In this document: in pieces, positions 26,909-34,825 of the stretch
Layout: each line of letters starts with the position of its first letter
How positions within the stretch are numbered: the first letter of the stretch is position 1
Assembly (NCBI RefSeq): GCF_031846345.1
Contig: NZ_JAVRHX010000001.1
Location: 434,001 to 498,000 of the forward strand
DNA: 64,000 bases
Direction of reading: 5' to 3'
Origin: Glaciecola petra
GTDB taxonomy: Bacteria; Pseudomonadota; Gammaproteobacteria; Enterobacterales; Alteromonadaceae
Program-made: the position numbers and the translations under genes
The notes under the pieces: model-generated
What the model was told of the DNA's origin: nothing
The model's database searches: none
The model's input: the letters and a program-made list of their open reading frames with translations, nothing else

Positions 26909-27733
26909 ATGATGAGCTTATTGCCGCGACAGTCTTTGCTGTTTTCCCTTCTAAAAGGTGTTAACTTTTCTTATTTCATTTTTACCGTTTTATTACTGTC
27001 AATAAGCTTGCAAGCAAACAGCCATGATTTGCCAGACTTATCAATACAAGTAAAACAGAATAAACCATCTATTGTTGGGATTGGCTTGTTTACGCCAATT
27101 CAATCTAATGCGCCTAAGATATTGGGAACAGGATTTGTAGTTGGAAATGGCAAGTATATTGTGACAAATTACCACGTTGTGTCGACGGAGTTAGACACAA
27201 CTATTGTGCAATATTTTGTAGCTTTATCGGGTGAAGGTCGTTTACCAAAAACTCATAAAATGGAATTAATTGGTATTGATCCGGTTCATGATTTGGCAAT
27301 TTTGGCTATTCAGGATACTTTACCTGCGGTTAGCCTTGCTAATAATGAGCTAATTGACGATGGGTCAGAAGTTTTTATGACAGGTTTTCCAATTGGTGCT
27401 GTTTTAGGTCTTTATCCAGCAACACATACCGGAATAGTGGCAGCCAAAGCTCCCGATGTTAACCCAGCTCGTAATGCTGACGAACTTACGATAAAGATGC
27501 TAAAGCGCTTAAAAGTCCCTTTTTTAATCTACCAGCTAGATATAACGGCGTTTCCTGGCAATAGTGGTAGCCCAGTTTTTAATCGTAAAACAGGTGAAGT
27601 ATTCGCTGTGCTCAATAAGGTGTTTGTTTCTGCCGGAAAAGAAGCCGCATTAACTAATCCAAGTGGTATCAGTTATGCTATCCCTGTTAAACATGTAAAA
27701 GCGTTGGCGAAGAAAAACAATATTACCCTATGA
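26909..27733 (+). CDS. Exported trypsin-like serine protease without PDZ domain
   Basis: A 274-residue protein. An N-terminal hydrophobic segment (residues ~18-36, ending ..LQANS) acts as signal peptide or anchor, placing the protease in the periplasm. The chymotrypsin fold shows the full triad: His in TNYHVV, Asp in DPVHDLAIL and Ser in FPGNSGSPVF. There is no PDZ domain, unlike DegP/DegS. A good ribosome-binding site (AAAGGAAAAA) precedes ATGATG. It is convergent with the nucleotidyltransferase gene, ending 7 bases before it. It could process PEP-CTERM or Tat-exported proteins of this locus, but that is only inferred from position. Confidence 0.8.
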   Translation: MMSLLPRQSLLFSLLKGVNFSYFIFTVLLLSISLQANSHDLPDLSIQVKQNKPSIVGIGLFTPIQSNAPKILGTGFVVGNGKYIVTNYHVVSTELDTTIVQYFVALSGEGRLPKTHKMELIGIDPVHDLAILAIQDTLPAVSLANNELIDDGSEVFMTGFPIGAVLGLYPATHTGIVAAKAPDVNPARNADELTIKMLKRLKVPFLIYQLDITAFPGNSGSPVFNRKTGEVFAVLNKVFVSAGKEAALTNPSGISYAIPVKHVKALAKKNNITL

Positions 27734-27740
27734 CTGAATA

Positions 27741-28859
27741 TTATTGAGGGCTTTTTGCGAATACATGAGCGCCAAGGAGCTTTTTCACAATTCCTCGATA
27801 TGTTTTATATGTGATATGTTTTATAAACTTCGGTAATGGCATTTTGCTTAAATGCCCACTCGTGTATACATAAAATCGCGCTAAAGAATTTGTTGAATTT
27901 TCTAAGTAGCGGGATTGAGGAAAAATAGCGTGATATAAGCAAGTGACTTTGATTTTTTCAAACGGTGTAAGCTGCGCTATTTTATCACTCATCAATTTGC
28001 AATAAGGTTGTGTATCTTTATCAAATAAGTGAGTTAGCAAATTTAACAATATCACGAGCTCTCTTTCACAATTTGATTGAATAAACAATTCCACGAGATC
28101 AGTGGTTTTGTCTTGTTTCGCAATTTCAGTTAATAGCAAATGAAGGTCAAAACAGTCTCTTAAACCTTTTTCAATATCGTCGTTTAGCAGCAAATGAATA
28201 GCGCTATGAAGCACTAAATGACAGTTATCAGGAACAAACAAATTGGCTGCCATCTGCGTGCTATTTTCAAACAGTAAATCCACATTAATGATTTTACCAG
28301 ACGACTCGGGTATTAGAGTATGATGAATATCGAGTGTTACGCCACTTTCTAAATGTGTATACGGTGGGAGTTCATGAGACCATTCGCGATAGTATTTTTC
28401 GTCATAGTCTTCTAAAACAACCGCTTGCCAGCCATTGTCTTTCAAAAAAGCTTCTAGTTGCGGCATTTTTAATTTAGGGACTAAGATGTCGATATCAGAA
28501 ATCAATCGCCCTAAGGCGTTTTGCTTTTCACCTAATATATATGCAGCGCCTTTTAGTAAGGTAACCTTTATACCGGAATGAAGAAGTGCATCCGCAAGCT
28601 GTGTGCATGCTAGTTGAGTTTGCGTTTGTTGGGCGAATGAAAACTGTTGTACAGACCGCATATGTAAAGCAAATGCCTTAGGTAGCTTACTCATTTGGGA
28701 TAATGTAAGTTTTTGACTCACAAAACCGTGCAATTGGGCTTTTAATATGTTCCGCAAAAAAGCATCTATTGTTTGTTCGTTGTTGATTAACGAATGGTCT
28801 TCGGTGAGTCCCTTCGTTAAACATGACAAAAATGTTGATTTGCTAATCGCGTTGTTCAT
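27741..28859 (-). CDS. Nucleotidyltransferase-family protein of the HprK-related module
   Basis: A 372-residue protein of the uncharacterised nucleotidyltransferase group (PF14907-like). VTLLKGAAYI near residue 98, then LGRLISDIDILVPKLKMPQLEAFLKDNGW with the D-x-D metal pair near residue 120 and TLDIHHTLIPE with the third acidic residue near residue 178. It would move a nucleotidyl group to an unknown acceptor. Similar proteins accompany HprK-like kinases in some RiPP tailoring clusters. It overlaps the kinase gene by four bases (ATGA) and is the last gene of the leftward unit from 30620. Confidence 0.75.
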   Translation of the reverse strand: MNNAISKSTFLSCLTKGLTEDHSLINNEQTIDAFLRNILKAQLHGFVSQKLTLSQMSKLPKAFALHMRSVQQFSFAQQTQTQLACTQLADALLHSGIKVTLLKGAAYILGEKQNALGRLISDIDILVPKLKMPQLEAFLKDNGWQAVVLEDYDEKYYREWSHELPPYTHLESGVTLDIHHTLIPESSGKIINVDLLFENSTQMAANLFVPDNCHLVLHSAIHLLLNDDIEKGLRDCFDLHLLLTEIAKQDKTTDLVELFIQSNCERELVILLNLLTHLFDKDTQPYCKLMSDKIAQLTPFEKIKVTCLYHAIFPQSRYLENSTNSLARFYVYTSGHLSKMPLPKFIKHITYKTYRGIVKKLLGAHVFAKSPQ

Positions 28860-29713
28860 ACGATTAACTCTTCCAATAAGAGTGCTATATCATTCATATT
28901 AGAATAAGAACTTTCTATAGCTATAGATTCATTTACTATCTTGGCTAAAGCCTTAAATGCTGACTCACCCAATACACTGTAATTAAATGCGTTGGCGATA
29001 AGTTTGGCAAAGGCGACTGATTTTTCAATTTCATAAGTCCTCAAACTTTGTCCAAGACCAAAATCTAAAAATACGATGCCAACTATTTCTGCTGGCATCA
29101 ACTGGTCATATTCGATTCTTGTTTGAGTGCGAACATGCGCTATATCACCTTTGTGTGTTCCTTTAGTAACGTGACTCATTTGTTGTTCTTTTACTAAAGG
29201 TTTTATTATGTCAATCGATTGATTTTTTAAAGATGATGGCCTAAATACGGGTAATACTTTAGCACTCTCTAAATCAATAATCGCCATTTCGTCAGAATAC
29301 AAACTCCAACCGTTTAAGCTTAAAAATGTAGCAGTAGTCGATTTACCAGACCCAGATTTTGCAGGGAATAAAATCGCTTTTCCGTTTTTTACTACCACAC
29401 TGCAATGTATAAGTAATCTTGTGTGGTCATAACTAGCCGCACACCAATTCATTGACCATTCAATAGAAGGTAAAAGTTTATGAGGTGGGATAGGGTGAAA
29501 AGGCTGTTGACCTTCTACATTTAATACTAGTTGTCTTCTTATGAACCTTCGCAATGCACTCGTATATTCTATGTGAATATCAAAAGTAGGTATGTGCTTG
29601 TGATTGGTAGATTCTTCAATAAATGAATTAGGATAGAGTAATGATAATTCAGGTTTTAATGCCCCTATGACTCCCGAAAATCGATATGTATAAAGTCCAC
29701 AGTCTATTAGCAT
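28856..29713 (-). CDS. HprK-related kinase (HPr-rel-A type)
   Basis: A 285-residue protein with a P-loop (PAKSGSGKST, about residues 117-126) of the HPr kinase/PEPCK type, followed by WSLYSDEMAIIDLES, where the acidic pair sits that in HprK binds Mg and takes the proton, and VFRPSSLKNQSID. The family is named HprK-related kinase A and travels with a small PqqD-like protein, as here. HPr itself is not the expected target. Homologues in lasso-peptide clusters phosphorylate a peptide, so a Ser/Thr on a protein or peptide is plausible. Start follows the PqqD-like stop without a gap. Confidence 0.8.
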   Translation of the reverse strand: MLIDCGLYTYRFSGVIGALKPELSLLYPNSFIEESTNHKHIPTFDIHIEYTSALRRFIRRQLVLNVEGQQPFHPIPPHKLLPSIEWSMNWCAASYDHTRLLIHCSVVVKNGKAILFPAKSGSGKSTTATFLSLNGWSLYSDEMAIIDLESAKVLPVFRPSSLKNQSIDIIKPLVKEQQMSHVTKGTHKGDIAHVRTQTRIEYDQLMPAEIVGIVFLDFGLGQSLRTYEIEKSVAFAKLIANAFNYSVLGESAFKALAKIVNESIAIESSYSNMNDIALLLEELIV

Positions 29714-29941
29714 TTATGCCAAACTTTGTTTGGATTTAACGAGGCCAGTAGCCAACAAGATTTGCTCTTGTTCAGTGATATCAAGCGCTGCAAATGATTC
29801 TTGGTTATATTGAATATCGAGCTTATGCATTTCTTGTATTAAATGTTCGACTTGAATGACATAAGTATGCCAATTGTGTTTGTCAAAAACAACAAAGGCT
29901 GACATGTCTGTCAGCCTTTCAATAAGTAAGCGTTGTTGCAT
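29714..29941 (-). CDS. PqqD-like small protein (peptide chaperone), HPr-rel-A system
   Basis: A 75-residue acidic/neutral protein with the winged-helix layout of PqqD: SAFVVFDKHNWHTYVIQVEHLIQEMHKL, then a final helix with ITEQEQILLATGLVKSK. PqqD-like domains (RREs) hold the leader of a ribosomally made peptide or another substrate for a modifying enzyme. The gene sits between the Tat-exported protein (4 bases upstream) and the kinase (0 bases downstream), the order reported for HPr-rel-A modules. The low sequence content makes this a context-supported call. Confidence 0.7.
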   Translation of the reverse strand: MQQRLLIERLTDMSAFVVFDKHNWHTYVIQVEHLIQEMHKLDIQYNQESFAALDITEQEQILLATGLVKSKQSLA

Positions 29942-29945
29942 AAAC

Positions 29946-30620
29946 TTAAATATAGTCTCTTATGCAGTCTTTAAATGTCGTATAAGTACATGTTTTGTTG
30001 TTATTAAAACTGTTAGTCATCGCATTTTGTGCCTGACTTAAACTCCCAACATGCGCTGAACCCCAAATGTGTTCGACTAACAGCCCAAGGCCATCGTTCC
30101 CAGAAAACTCGTGACTTAATCCTTGGTTCATACCAAATAAACCATTTAAGTAGGTACAGGCCAAGTCGCGTTCTAAGCGGTTATTACTTTTGATGGCACT
30201 GCTAACAGACATTGTTTTGCTCGGTATCATACCGCCACCAACAATTCGAATTGTTTTTGACTCAATAAAGGCTTTGAGGCGAGGGTAATAAAAATCTACT
30301 TTACTGACCCCTGTATTAAACTTGTCTTCGTAGCTTACACCGCTAATCATTCCTGCGAGTGCTTTTTTATGATTGTTATTGGGGCTAGTTTTTAAAAACT
30401 TTCTCCATGAGTTATGTTTGTGTCCACCGTAGTACGATGCAACTGAACAACTCGTAGTAGGCGAGGTAGAGCCGCCTGAAACGCCTGATGCGTTACATGT
30501 TGTGCCCCAAACATTACTTGCTGGTAATATTGATACCCCTGCTGCTAACGACGCCTTTTTAATGAAACCACGGCGGCTATTTCCTTGCTTTTTGTCGGTG
30601 TTATTGTTTTCTATTTCCAT
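29946..30620 (-). CDS. Tat-exported protein of unknown function, first gene of the HprK/PqqD operon
   Basis: A 224-residue protein with a twin-arginine signal: NSRRGFIKK at about residues 14-22, a mild hydrophobic stretch ASLAAGVSILPASN and a likely cleavage site after VWG. The mature part is Ser/Gly/Asn-rich with five cysteines, two near the N-terminus and a C-terminal pair in CTYTTFKDC. I recognise no catalytic motif. Tat export suggests folding or cofactor loading in the cytoplasm before secretion. As first gene of the unit it is a natural candidate substrate for the kinase and nucleotidyltransferase. That is inference. Confidence 0.6.
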   Translation of the reverse strand: MEIENNNTDKKQGNSRRGFIKKASLAAGVSILPASNVWGTTCNASGVSGGSTSPTTSCSVASYYGGHKHNSWRKFLKTSPNNNHKKALAGMISGVSYEDKFNTGVSKVDFYYPRLKAFIESKTIRIVGGGMIPSKTMSVSSAIKSNNRLERDLACTYLNGLFGMNQGLSHEFSGNDGLGLLVEHIWGSAHVGSLSQAQNAMTNSFNNNKTCTYTTFKDCIRDYI

Positions 30621-30666
30621 TTTAGAGCAAACCTTTTACTTCATTTACACAAACTTAAATTTCATT

Positions 30667-30684
30667 TTGCAATAATTATGCCTA
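30667..30684 (-). promoter_or_regulatory. Candidate sigma-54 promoter of the Tat/PqqD/HprK operon
   Basis: Read leftwards, TAGGCATAATTATTGCAA has GGCA and TTGCA intact with exact GG-N10-GC spacing. Start would be near 30657, 37 bases before ATG at 30620. The region is AT-rich, so a chance match is possible, but the shared box at 30745 sits at the same distance as in the PEP-CTERM promoter. Confidence 0.5.
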
Positions 30685-30744
30685 AATTTAAGTTGCTGAT
30701 TACACATGTTTTTTCTAATAAGATTTTTACTAGCATTTGTGAGT

Positions 30745-30761
30745 GTAAAGTATTCTGACAC
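30745..30761 (-). promoter_or_regulatory. Shared upstream box GTGTCAG-N6-TTAC (candidate enhancer)
   Basis: On the leftward strand this reads GTGTCAG-AATACT-TTAC within TAAGTGTCAG-N5-TTTACA, identical at all fixed positions to the copy before the PEP-CTERM gene. Its centre is 96 bases upstream of the predicted sigma-54 start near 30657. Confidence 0.55.
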
Positions 30762-30784
30762 TTACTTAATTCTCGCTTTTTGCT

Positions 30785-30798
30785 TTGATAAAAATCAA
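30785..30798. promoter_or_regulatory. FNR/CRP-family binding site
   Basis: TTGATAAAAATCAA matches the FNR consensus TTGAT-N4-ATCAA at all ten fixed positions, and extends to a 16-base palindrome with the flanking T and A. It lies 121 bases before the epimerase start and about 165 bases before the Tat gene start, so which gene it controls is unclear. It suggests oxygen-linked control by an FNR/EtrA-type regulator. Confidence 0.55.
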
Positions 30799-30918
30799 AC
30801 TGTTACTTTATTGCGACAATTGTACTGAATATTAGCTTATTTGGAAAGTCGAAGATTCAAATATAATTGTTTTCATAAATTAGCTACAATGAACCGATGA
30901 GGATATTTTAGGAAAATT

Positions 30919-31938
30919 ATGAAAGTATTGGTAACAGGTGCGGCTGGTTTTATTGGTGCGCATACAGCAATAAAACTTCTGGAAAAGGGTATGGTTGTCG
31001 TTGGCATCGACAATATTAATGATTATTACTCTACTGAGTTAAAAGAAGCGAGAATTGATTGGATAAACTCTCATAAAAACGCTGAGCAATTTAATTTTAT
31101 CAAGCTGGATATTGCAGATAGACAAAAAATGCAAGATTTGTTCGAAACGCATAAGTTTGATCGAGTCATACACCTGGCGGCTCAGGCGGGCGTGAGATTT
31201 TCTATTACTAACCCGCATGCATATGTGGATTCAAACTTAGTCGGTTTTGTAAATATTTTGGAAGGCTGCCGACACAATGCAGTTCAACATCTTTGTTACG
31301 CCTCTAGTAGCTCGGTTTATGGTGCCAACGAATCTATGCCATTTTCGGTTGAGGACAATGTTGATCATCCTGTATCGTTATACGCAGCGAGCAAAAAAGC
31401 TAACGAGTTAATGGCTCATACCTACAGTCATCTTTATGGATTAGCGACTACAGGCTTAAGGTTTTTTACTGTTTATGGTCCATGGGGAAGACCCGATATG
31501 GCACCATTCAAATTTACAAAGGCTATCAGCGAAGGTAATCCGATTGACGTGTACAATTATGGCGAACATCGTCGTGATTTCACATATATAGACGATATTG
31601 TTGAAGGTGTGATTCAGACGACCTTACATACAGCAACAAGTGACGAAAGCTGGGACGCCAAAACACCAAATTCAAGTACCAGTAAAGCACCTTGGCGGAT
31701 ATATAATATAGGCGCACAAACGCCCGTGCACTTGCTAACATTTATTGAGACAATTGAAAAAGCCTTAGGAAAAACAGCTGAAAAAAACCTATTGCCAATG
31801 CAACCTGGCGATGTTCCTGATACTTATGCAGATGTAGAATCTTTAGTCAAAGCAGTGGATTACCGTCCCAATACTAGCCTTGAACAAGGAATTGGAGAGT
31901 TTGTGGCGTGGTACAAGGCATTTTATTCTGACAAGTAA
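30919..31938 (+). CDS. UDP-glucuronate 4-epimerase-like NAD-dependent epimerase
   Basis: A 339-residue extended short-chain dehydrogenase. The NAD motif VTGAAGFIGAHTAIKLLEKG is at the start, ASSSSVYG near residue 133, and the catalytic YAASK near residue 154. HLAAQAGVRFSITNPHAYVDSN and RFFTVYGPWGRPDMAPFKFTKAI are typical of the bacterial UDP-glucuronate 4-epimerases that make UDP-galacturonate for capsules and exopolysaccharides. Length fits. It acts in the cytoplasm. It is the rightmost polysaccharide gene of this region and is divergent from the Tat operon. Confidence 0.85.
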   Translation: MKVLVTGAAGFIGAHTAIKLLEKGMVVVGIDNINDYYSTELKEARIDWINSHKNAEQFNFIKLDIADRQKMQDLFETHKFDRVIHLAAQAGVRFSITNPHAYVDSNLVGFVNILEGCRHNAVQHLCYASSSSVYGANESMPFSVEDNVDHPVSLYAASKKANELMAHTYSHLYGLATTGLRFFTVYGPWGRPDMAPFKFTKAISEGNPIDVYNYGEHRRDFTYIDDIVEGVIQTTLHTATSDESWDAKTPNSSTSKAPWRIYNIGAQTPVHLLTFIETIEKALGKTAEKNLLPMQPGDVPDTYADVESLVKAVDYRPNTSLEQGIGEFVAWYKAFYSDK

Positions 31939-31949
31939 TTGCAAGGGGA

Positions 31950-32864
31950 CTAGTTTCTAGCTTGGTTATCAAGCAACGATTTGAGAGGCATAAGTTCGAC
32001 TCGCGCTTGAAAAAGTGGTGATTTGTCATTTGCATATGCTAAACAGTAATGTAGCTTTTTTTGTTCATTATTAGCGATTGGCAACTGTTCACTAACCAAA
32101 ATATCTAAGCGGTCGTTACTACGTAATTTAGCTAACTGTGATTTGTTGATGATCAATTGATGACTAACAAATATCATTGGGTTTTTGCGTAAATCATATT
32201 CATCTGCTTTAGCTCTCTCAAGCAGTGCTGAAGACAACAAACCCAATGGGTACATTTCCGGAAAATTCACTTTATCTTCGAATTCGTCTATGTAATCTGA
32301 TTGTTCAGCGAAGGCACTCGTCAAAAAGTTTTTTGCGTTACCCACAATCATATATTTATGTTTTAAAAAATATTGGCTATTGGCAATAAAACTTCGGTCA
32401 TCCACGGTTTTAATGTCTGTAAATGAAGGAAAATCACCCTCGATGATATGTGGCATTTTTTCGTATTCTTTTTTGCTGCCAATAATAACGGGTTTATTTC
32501 TTTGATTATCCTTTTTGCTCATTAATAGCAAACGATTGCTTTGTACAAGACCTTCATTAGTCTGTTTGGTTTTTGTGGGTTTTACATTCAAGCTAATAAT
32601 ATCGTTAGGGCACACAGTGCCAGCAAAACTAAGTTCATAGGCGCTAAATGGAAATGAAGTTCGTCGGGAATTTTCGATTTGCGCATTGCTTCGCATTGCG
32701 TCGATTTGAGTTTCAATATAACACCCTAACTGAAAACCCAATGCTATTGGTCCGCCAAAGGGATTATTAGGCACCATGCGCCACCGGTTTTTATCGTGAA
32801 ACAGATTGAAATCATCGCTTGAATTTCTTGCAGCTTCAATATGTAGTTGGCTGAGTTGATGCAT
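31950..32864 (-). CDS. Hotdog-fold protein, MaoC-dehydratase-like
   Basis: A 304-residue cytoplasmic protein. Near the start ARNSSDDFNLFHDKNRWRMVPNNPFGGPIALGF resembles the hydratase-2/MaoC motif (D-x-N-x-x-H with a downstream HG), but the usual His-Gly is Leu-Gly here. The second half, with FVSHQLIINKSQLAKLRSNDRLDILVSEQ, may be a second hotdog domain. It may act on acyl thioesters, or be inactive. It ends 11 bases after the convergent epimerase and shows no operon partner. Confidence 0.5.
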   Translation of the reverse strand: MHQLSQLHIEAARNSSDDFNLFHDKNRWRMVPNNPFGGPIALGFQLGCYIETQIDAMRSNAQIENSRRTSFPFSAYELSFAGTVCPNDIISLNVKPTKTKQTNEGLVQSNRLLLMSKKDNQRNKPVIIGSKKEYEKMPHIIEGDFPSFTDIKTVDDRSFIANSQYFLKHKYMIVGNAKNFLTSAFAEQSDYIDEFEDKVNFPEMYPLGLLSSALLERAKADEYDLRKNPMIFVSHQLIINKSQLAKLRSNDRLDILVSEQLPIANNEQKKLHYCLAYANDKSPLFQARVELMPLKSLLDNQARN

Positions 32865-32948
32865 AATTTTTTTATTTGATTACGACCTAGTACTTTTATC
32901 GGCAAGTTAAGAAAATAAAAAAGGCCTAGAAAAGCTTAGCAAGTCAGT

Positions 32949-34748
32949 TTATTCGTTCACTAATTGCAAATCGACAAAGCTTTTGTATACCTCGTTGTTA
33001 TCATACAACTCTTTGTGGCGACCTGTTGCGATCACCTGGCCTTGTTCTAACACAATAATCAGATCGGCATTGACTACTGTAGACAAACGGTGCGCAATAA
33101 TGAGCGTTGTTTTTGATTGCATTAAAGATTCTAGTGCTTTTTTTACATAGCGTTCACTTTTTGCATCAAGAGCGCTTGTGGCCTCGTCTAACAGTAGAAT
33201 AGGGCGTTCAGCAGCGATGGCTCTTGCTATTGCAATGCGTTGCTTTTGACCACCACTTAATTTAACGCCTCTTTCACCCAGCTCGCTGTCGTATCCACTA
33301 GGAAGTTGTTGAATAAATTCGTCGGCAAATGCTAATTTAGCCGCTCGTTGAACATCTTCTAAACTCGCCCTAGGGTTAGAGAAACGTATATTTTCGATCA
33401 CAGTATCAGCAAATATCACAGCATCTTGTGGGACCAATGCAAATTGCTCTCTAACACTGTCGATCTTGATCTCTTTAATAGCGGTTCCAAATATCGCAAT
33501 GTTTCCAGAGTTGATATCATAAAAGCGTTGTAATAACTGAAACAAGGTCGATTTTCCTGCACCGCTATGGCCGACTATGGCGACGGTTTGACCTTGTTTT
33601 ACTTGTAAAGAAACATTATCGATTACTTTAGTTGCTTGTTTAGCATGCTTGTGGTCCTCTTCATGTGCAGTGGGATAACTGAATGTTACACTGTCTAGTG
33701 AGAGGATAATGCTTGGGTCGTTTGTTTGCGCAGTAGCATTTAATACTACACTTCCGTCATCTTTAATATCAGGTTGTTGTTCCATTAATTGTAAGATTCG
33801 TTCAGAAGCACCGGCAGCTTTTTGGAGTTCGCCTATGACTTCGCTGATCGTCGCTATCGCACCACCAGCTAGTACGGCATAAAATACAAAGGCTGTTAAC
33901 TCTCCGGCACTTATAGTGTCGTTTAACACCATTTTTGCGCCCACAAAAGCAACCGCAAAAATAGCAGATAAACTGATAAGCATCACAACCGAGATTAAAA
34001 GCGCTCTAAAATGAATGCGCTTTTTTGCTTGTTGCATAACATCTTCTACTTTTGATGAGAATAATTGGCTACTAATATGTTGATGATTGTATGCTTGTAC
34101 TGTATGTATTTCGTGAAGGCTTTCGTCAATCATACCGCCAACTTTGGCGACTTTATCTTGACTAAGTTTGCTGTGGTTTCTCACCCTATTACCAAAGACT
34201 TTTATGGGCAAAAGGATAAGGGGTACCGCAATAAAGACAAATAATGTAAGTTTTGGTGAAGTAAATAGCATTAATACTAAGGCGCCAACAAACATCACAA
34301 GGGATCGTAAAGCCATTGATATTCCTGTGCCCACAATTGACTGTAGTAATGTTGTATCGCTGGTAAAACGAGAAATAATTTCGCCGGTACGCGTGTTTTC
34401 AAAAAACGACGGTGTCAATTTAACAAGATGGCTAAACAAATCTGATCGAATATCTGCGCAGACTCTTTCGCCTAGCCAAACCATCCAATAAAATCGGAAA
34501 TAAGTAGCAACACTCCCTAATAGCACAACGCCTAGAACAACAATCAAAGCTTGTTGCAGAGTGTCTGTATTCTCAGCAACAAAACCTTGGTCAATCACAT
34601 GTTTGATGCCTTGACCCAATAGTAACCATGCTAAAGAGCTAAGTAATAAAGCGGTGAGTGCAATAAAAACTTGTTTTTTATAAGGGGCTAAATGCGAAAA
34701 TAACCAGCTTAATATTTGTCGGCTTGTGTAAGACTGTTTAATGACCAT
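32949..34748 (-). CDS. ABC exporter half-transporter (MsbA-like)
   Basis: A 599-residue permease-ATPase fusion. The first ~320 residues hold six membrane helices of the type I exporter fold with the conserved ENTRTGEIISRFTSDT coupling region. The nucleotide-binding domain has Walker A VGHSGAGKSTL (~residue 397), signature LSGGQKQRIAIARA (~500), Walker B PILLLDEATSALD and the H-loop AHRLS. It works as a dimer. The substrate may be a lipid, peptide or drug; no neighbour indicates which. Homologues of this type occur across Alteromonadales. Confidence 0.85.
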   Translation of the reverse strand: MVIKQSYTSRQILSWLFSHLAPYKKQVFIALTALLLSSLAWLLLGQGIKHVIDQGFVAENTDTLQQALIVVLGVVLLGSVATYFRFYWMVWLGERVCADIRSDLFSHLVKLTPSFFENTRTGEIISRFTSDTTLLQSIVGTGISMALRSLVMFVGALVLMLFTSPKLTLFVFIAVPLILLPIKVFGNRVRNHSKLSQDKVAKVGGMIDESLHEIHTVQAYNHQHISSQLFSSKVEDVMQQAKKRIHFRALLISVVMLISLSAIFAVAFVGAKMVLNDTISAGELTAFVFYAVLAGGAIATISEVIGELQKAAGASERILQLMEQQPDIKDDGSVVLNATAQTNDPSIILSLDSVTFSYPTAHEEDHKHAKQATKVIDNVSLQVKQGQTVAIVGHSGAGKSTLFQLLQRFYDINSGNIAIFGTAIKEIKIDSVREQFALVPQDAVIFADTVIENIRFSNPRASLEDVQRAAKLAFADEFIQQLPSGYDSELGERGVKLSGGQKQRIAIARAIAAERPILLLDEATSALDAKSERYVKKALESLMQSKTTLIIAHRLSTVVNADLIIVLEQGQVIATGRHKELYDNNEVYKSFVDLQLVNE

Positions 34749-34825
34749 ACTTCCTATTTGAAAGTTGCTAAATGCACAATTGCTTGGGTGATGGATTCTT
34801 TTTCTATATAAAGTCGTTATGGGGG

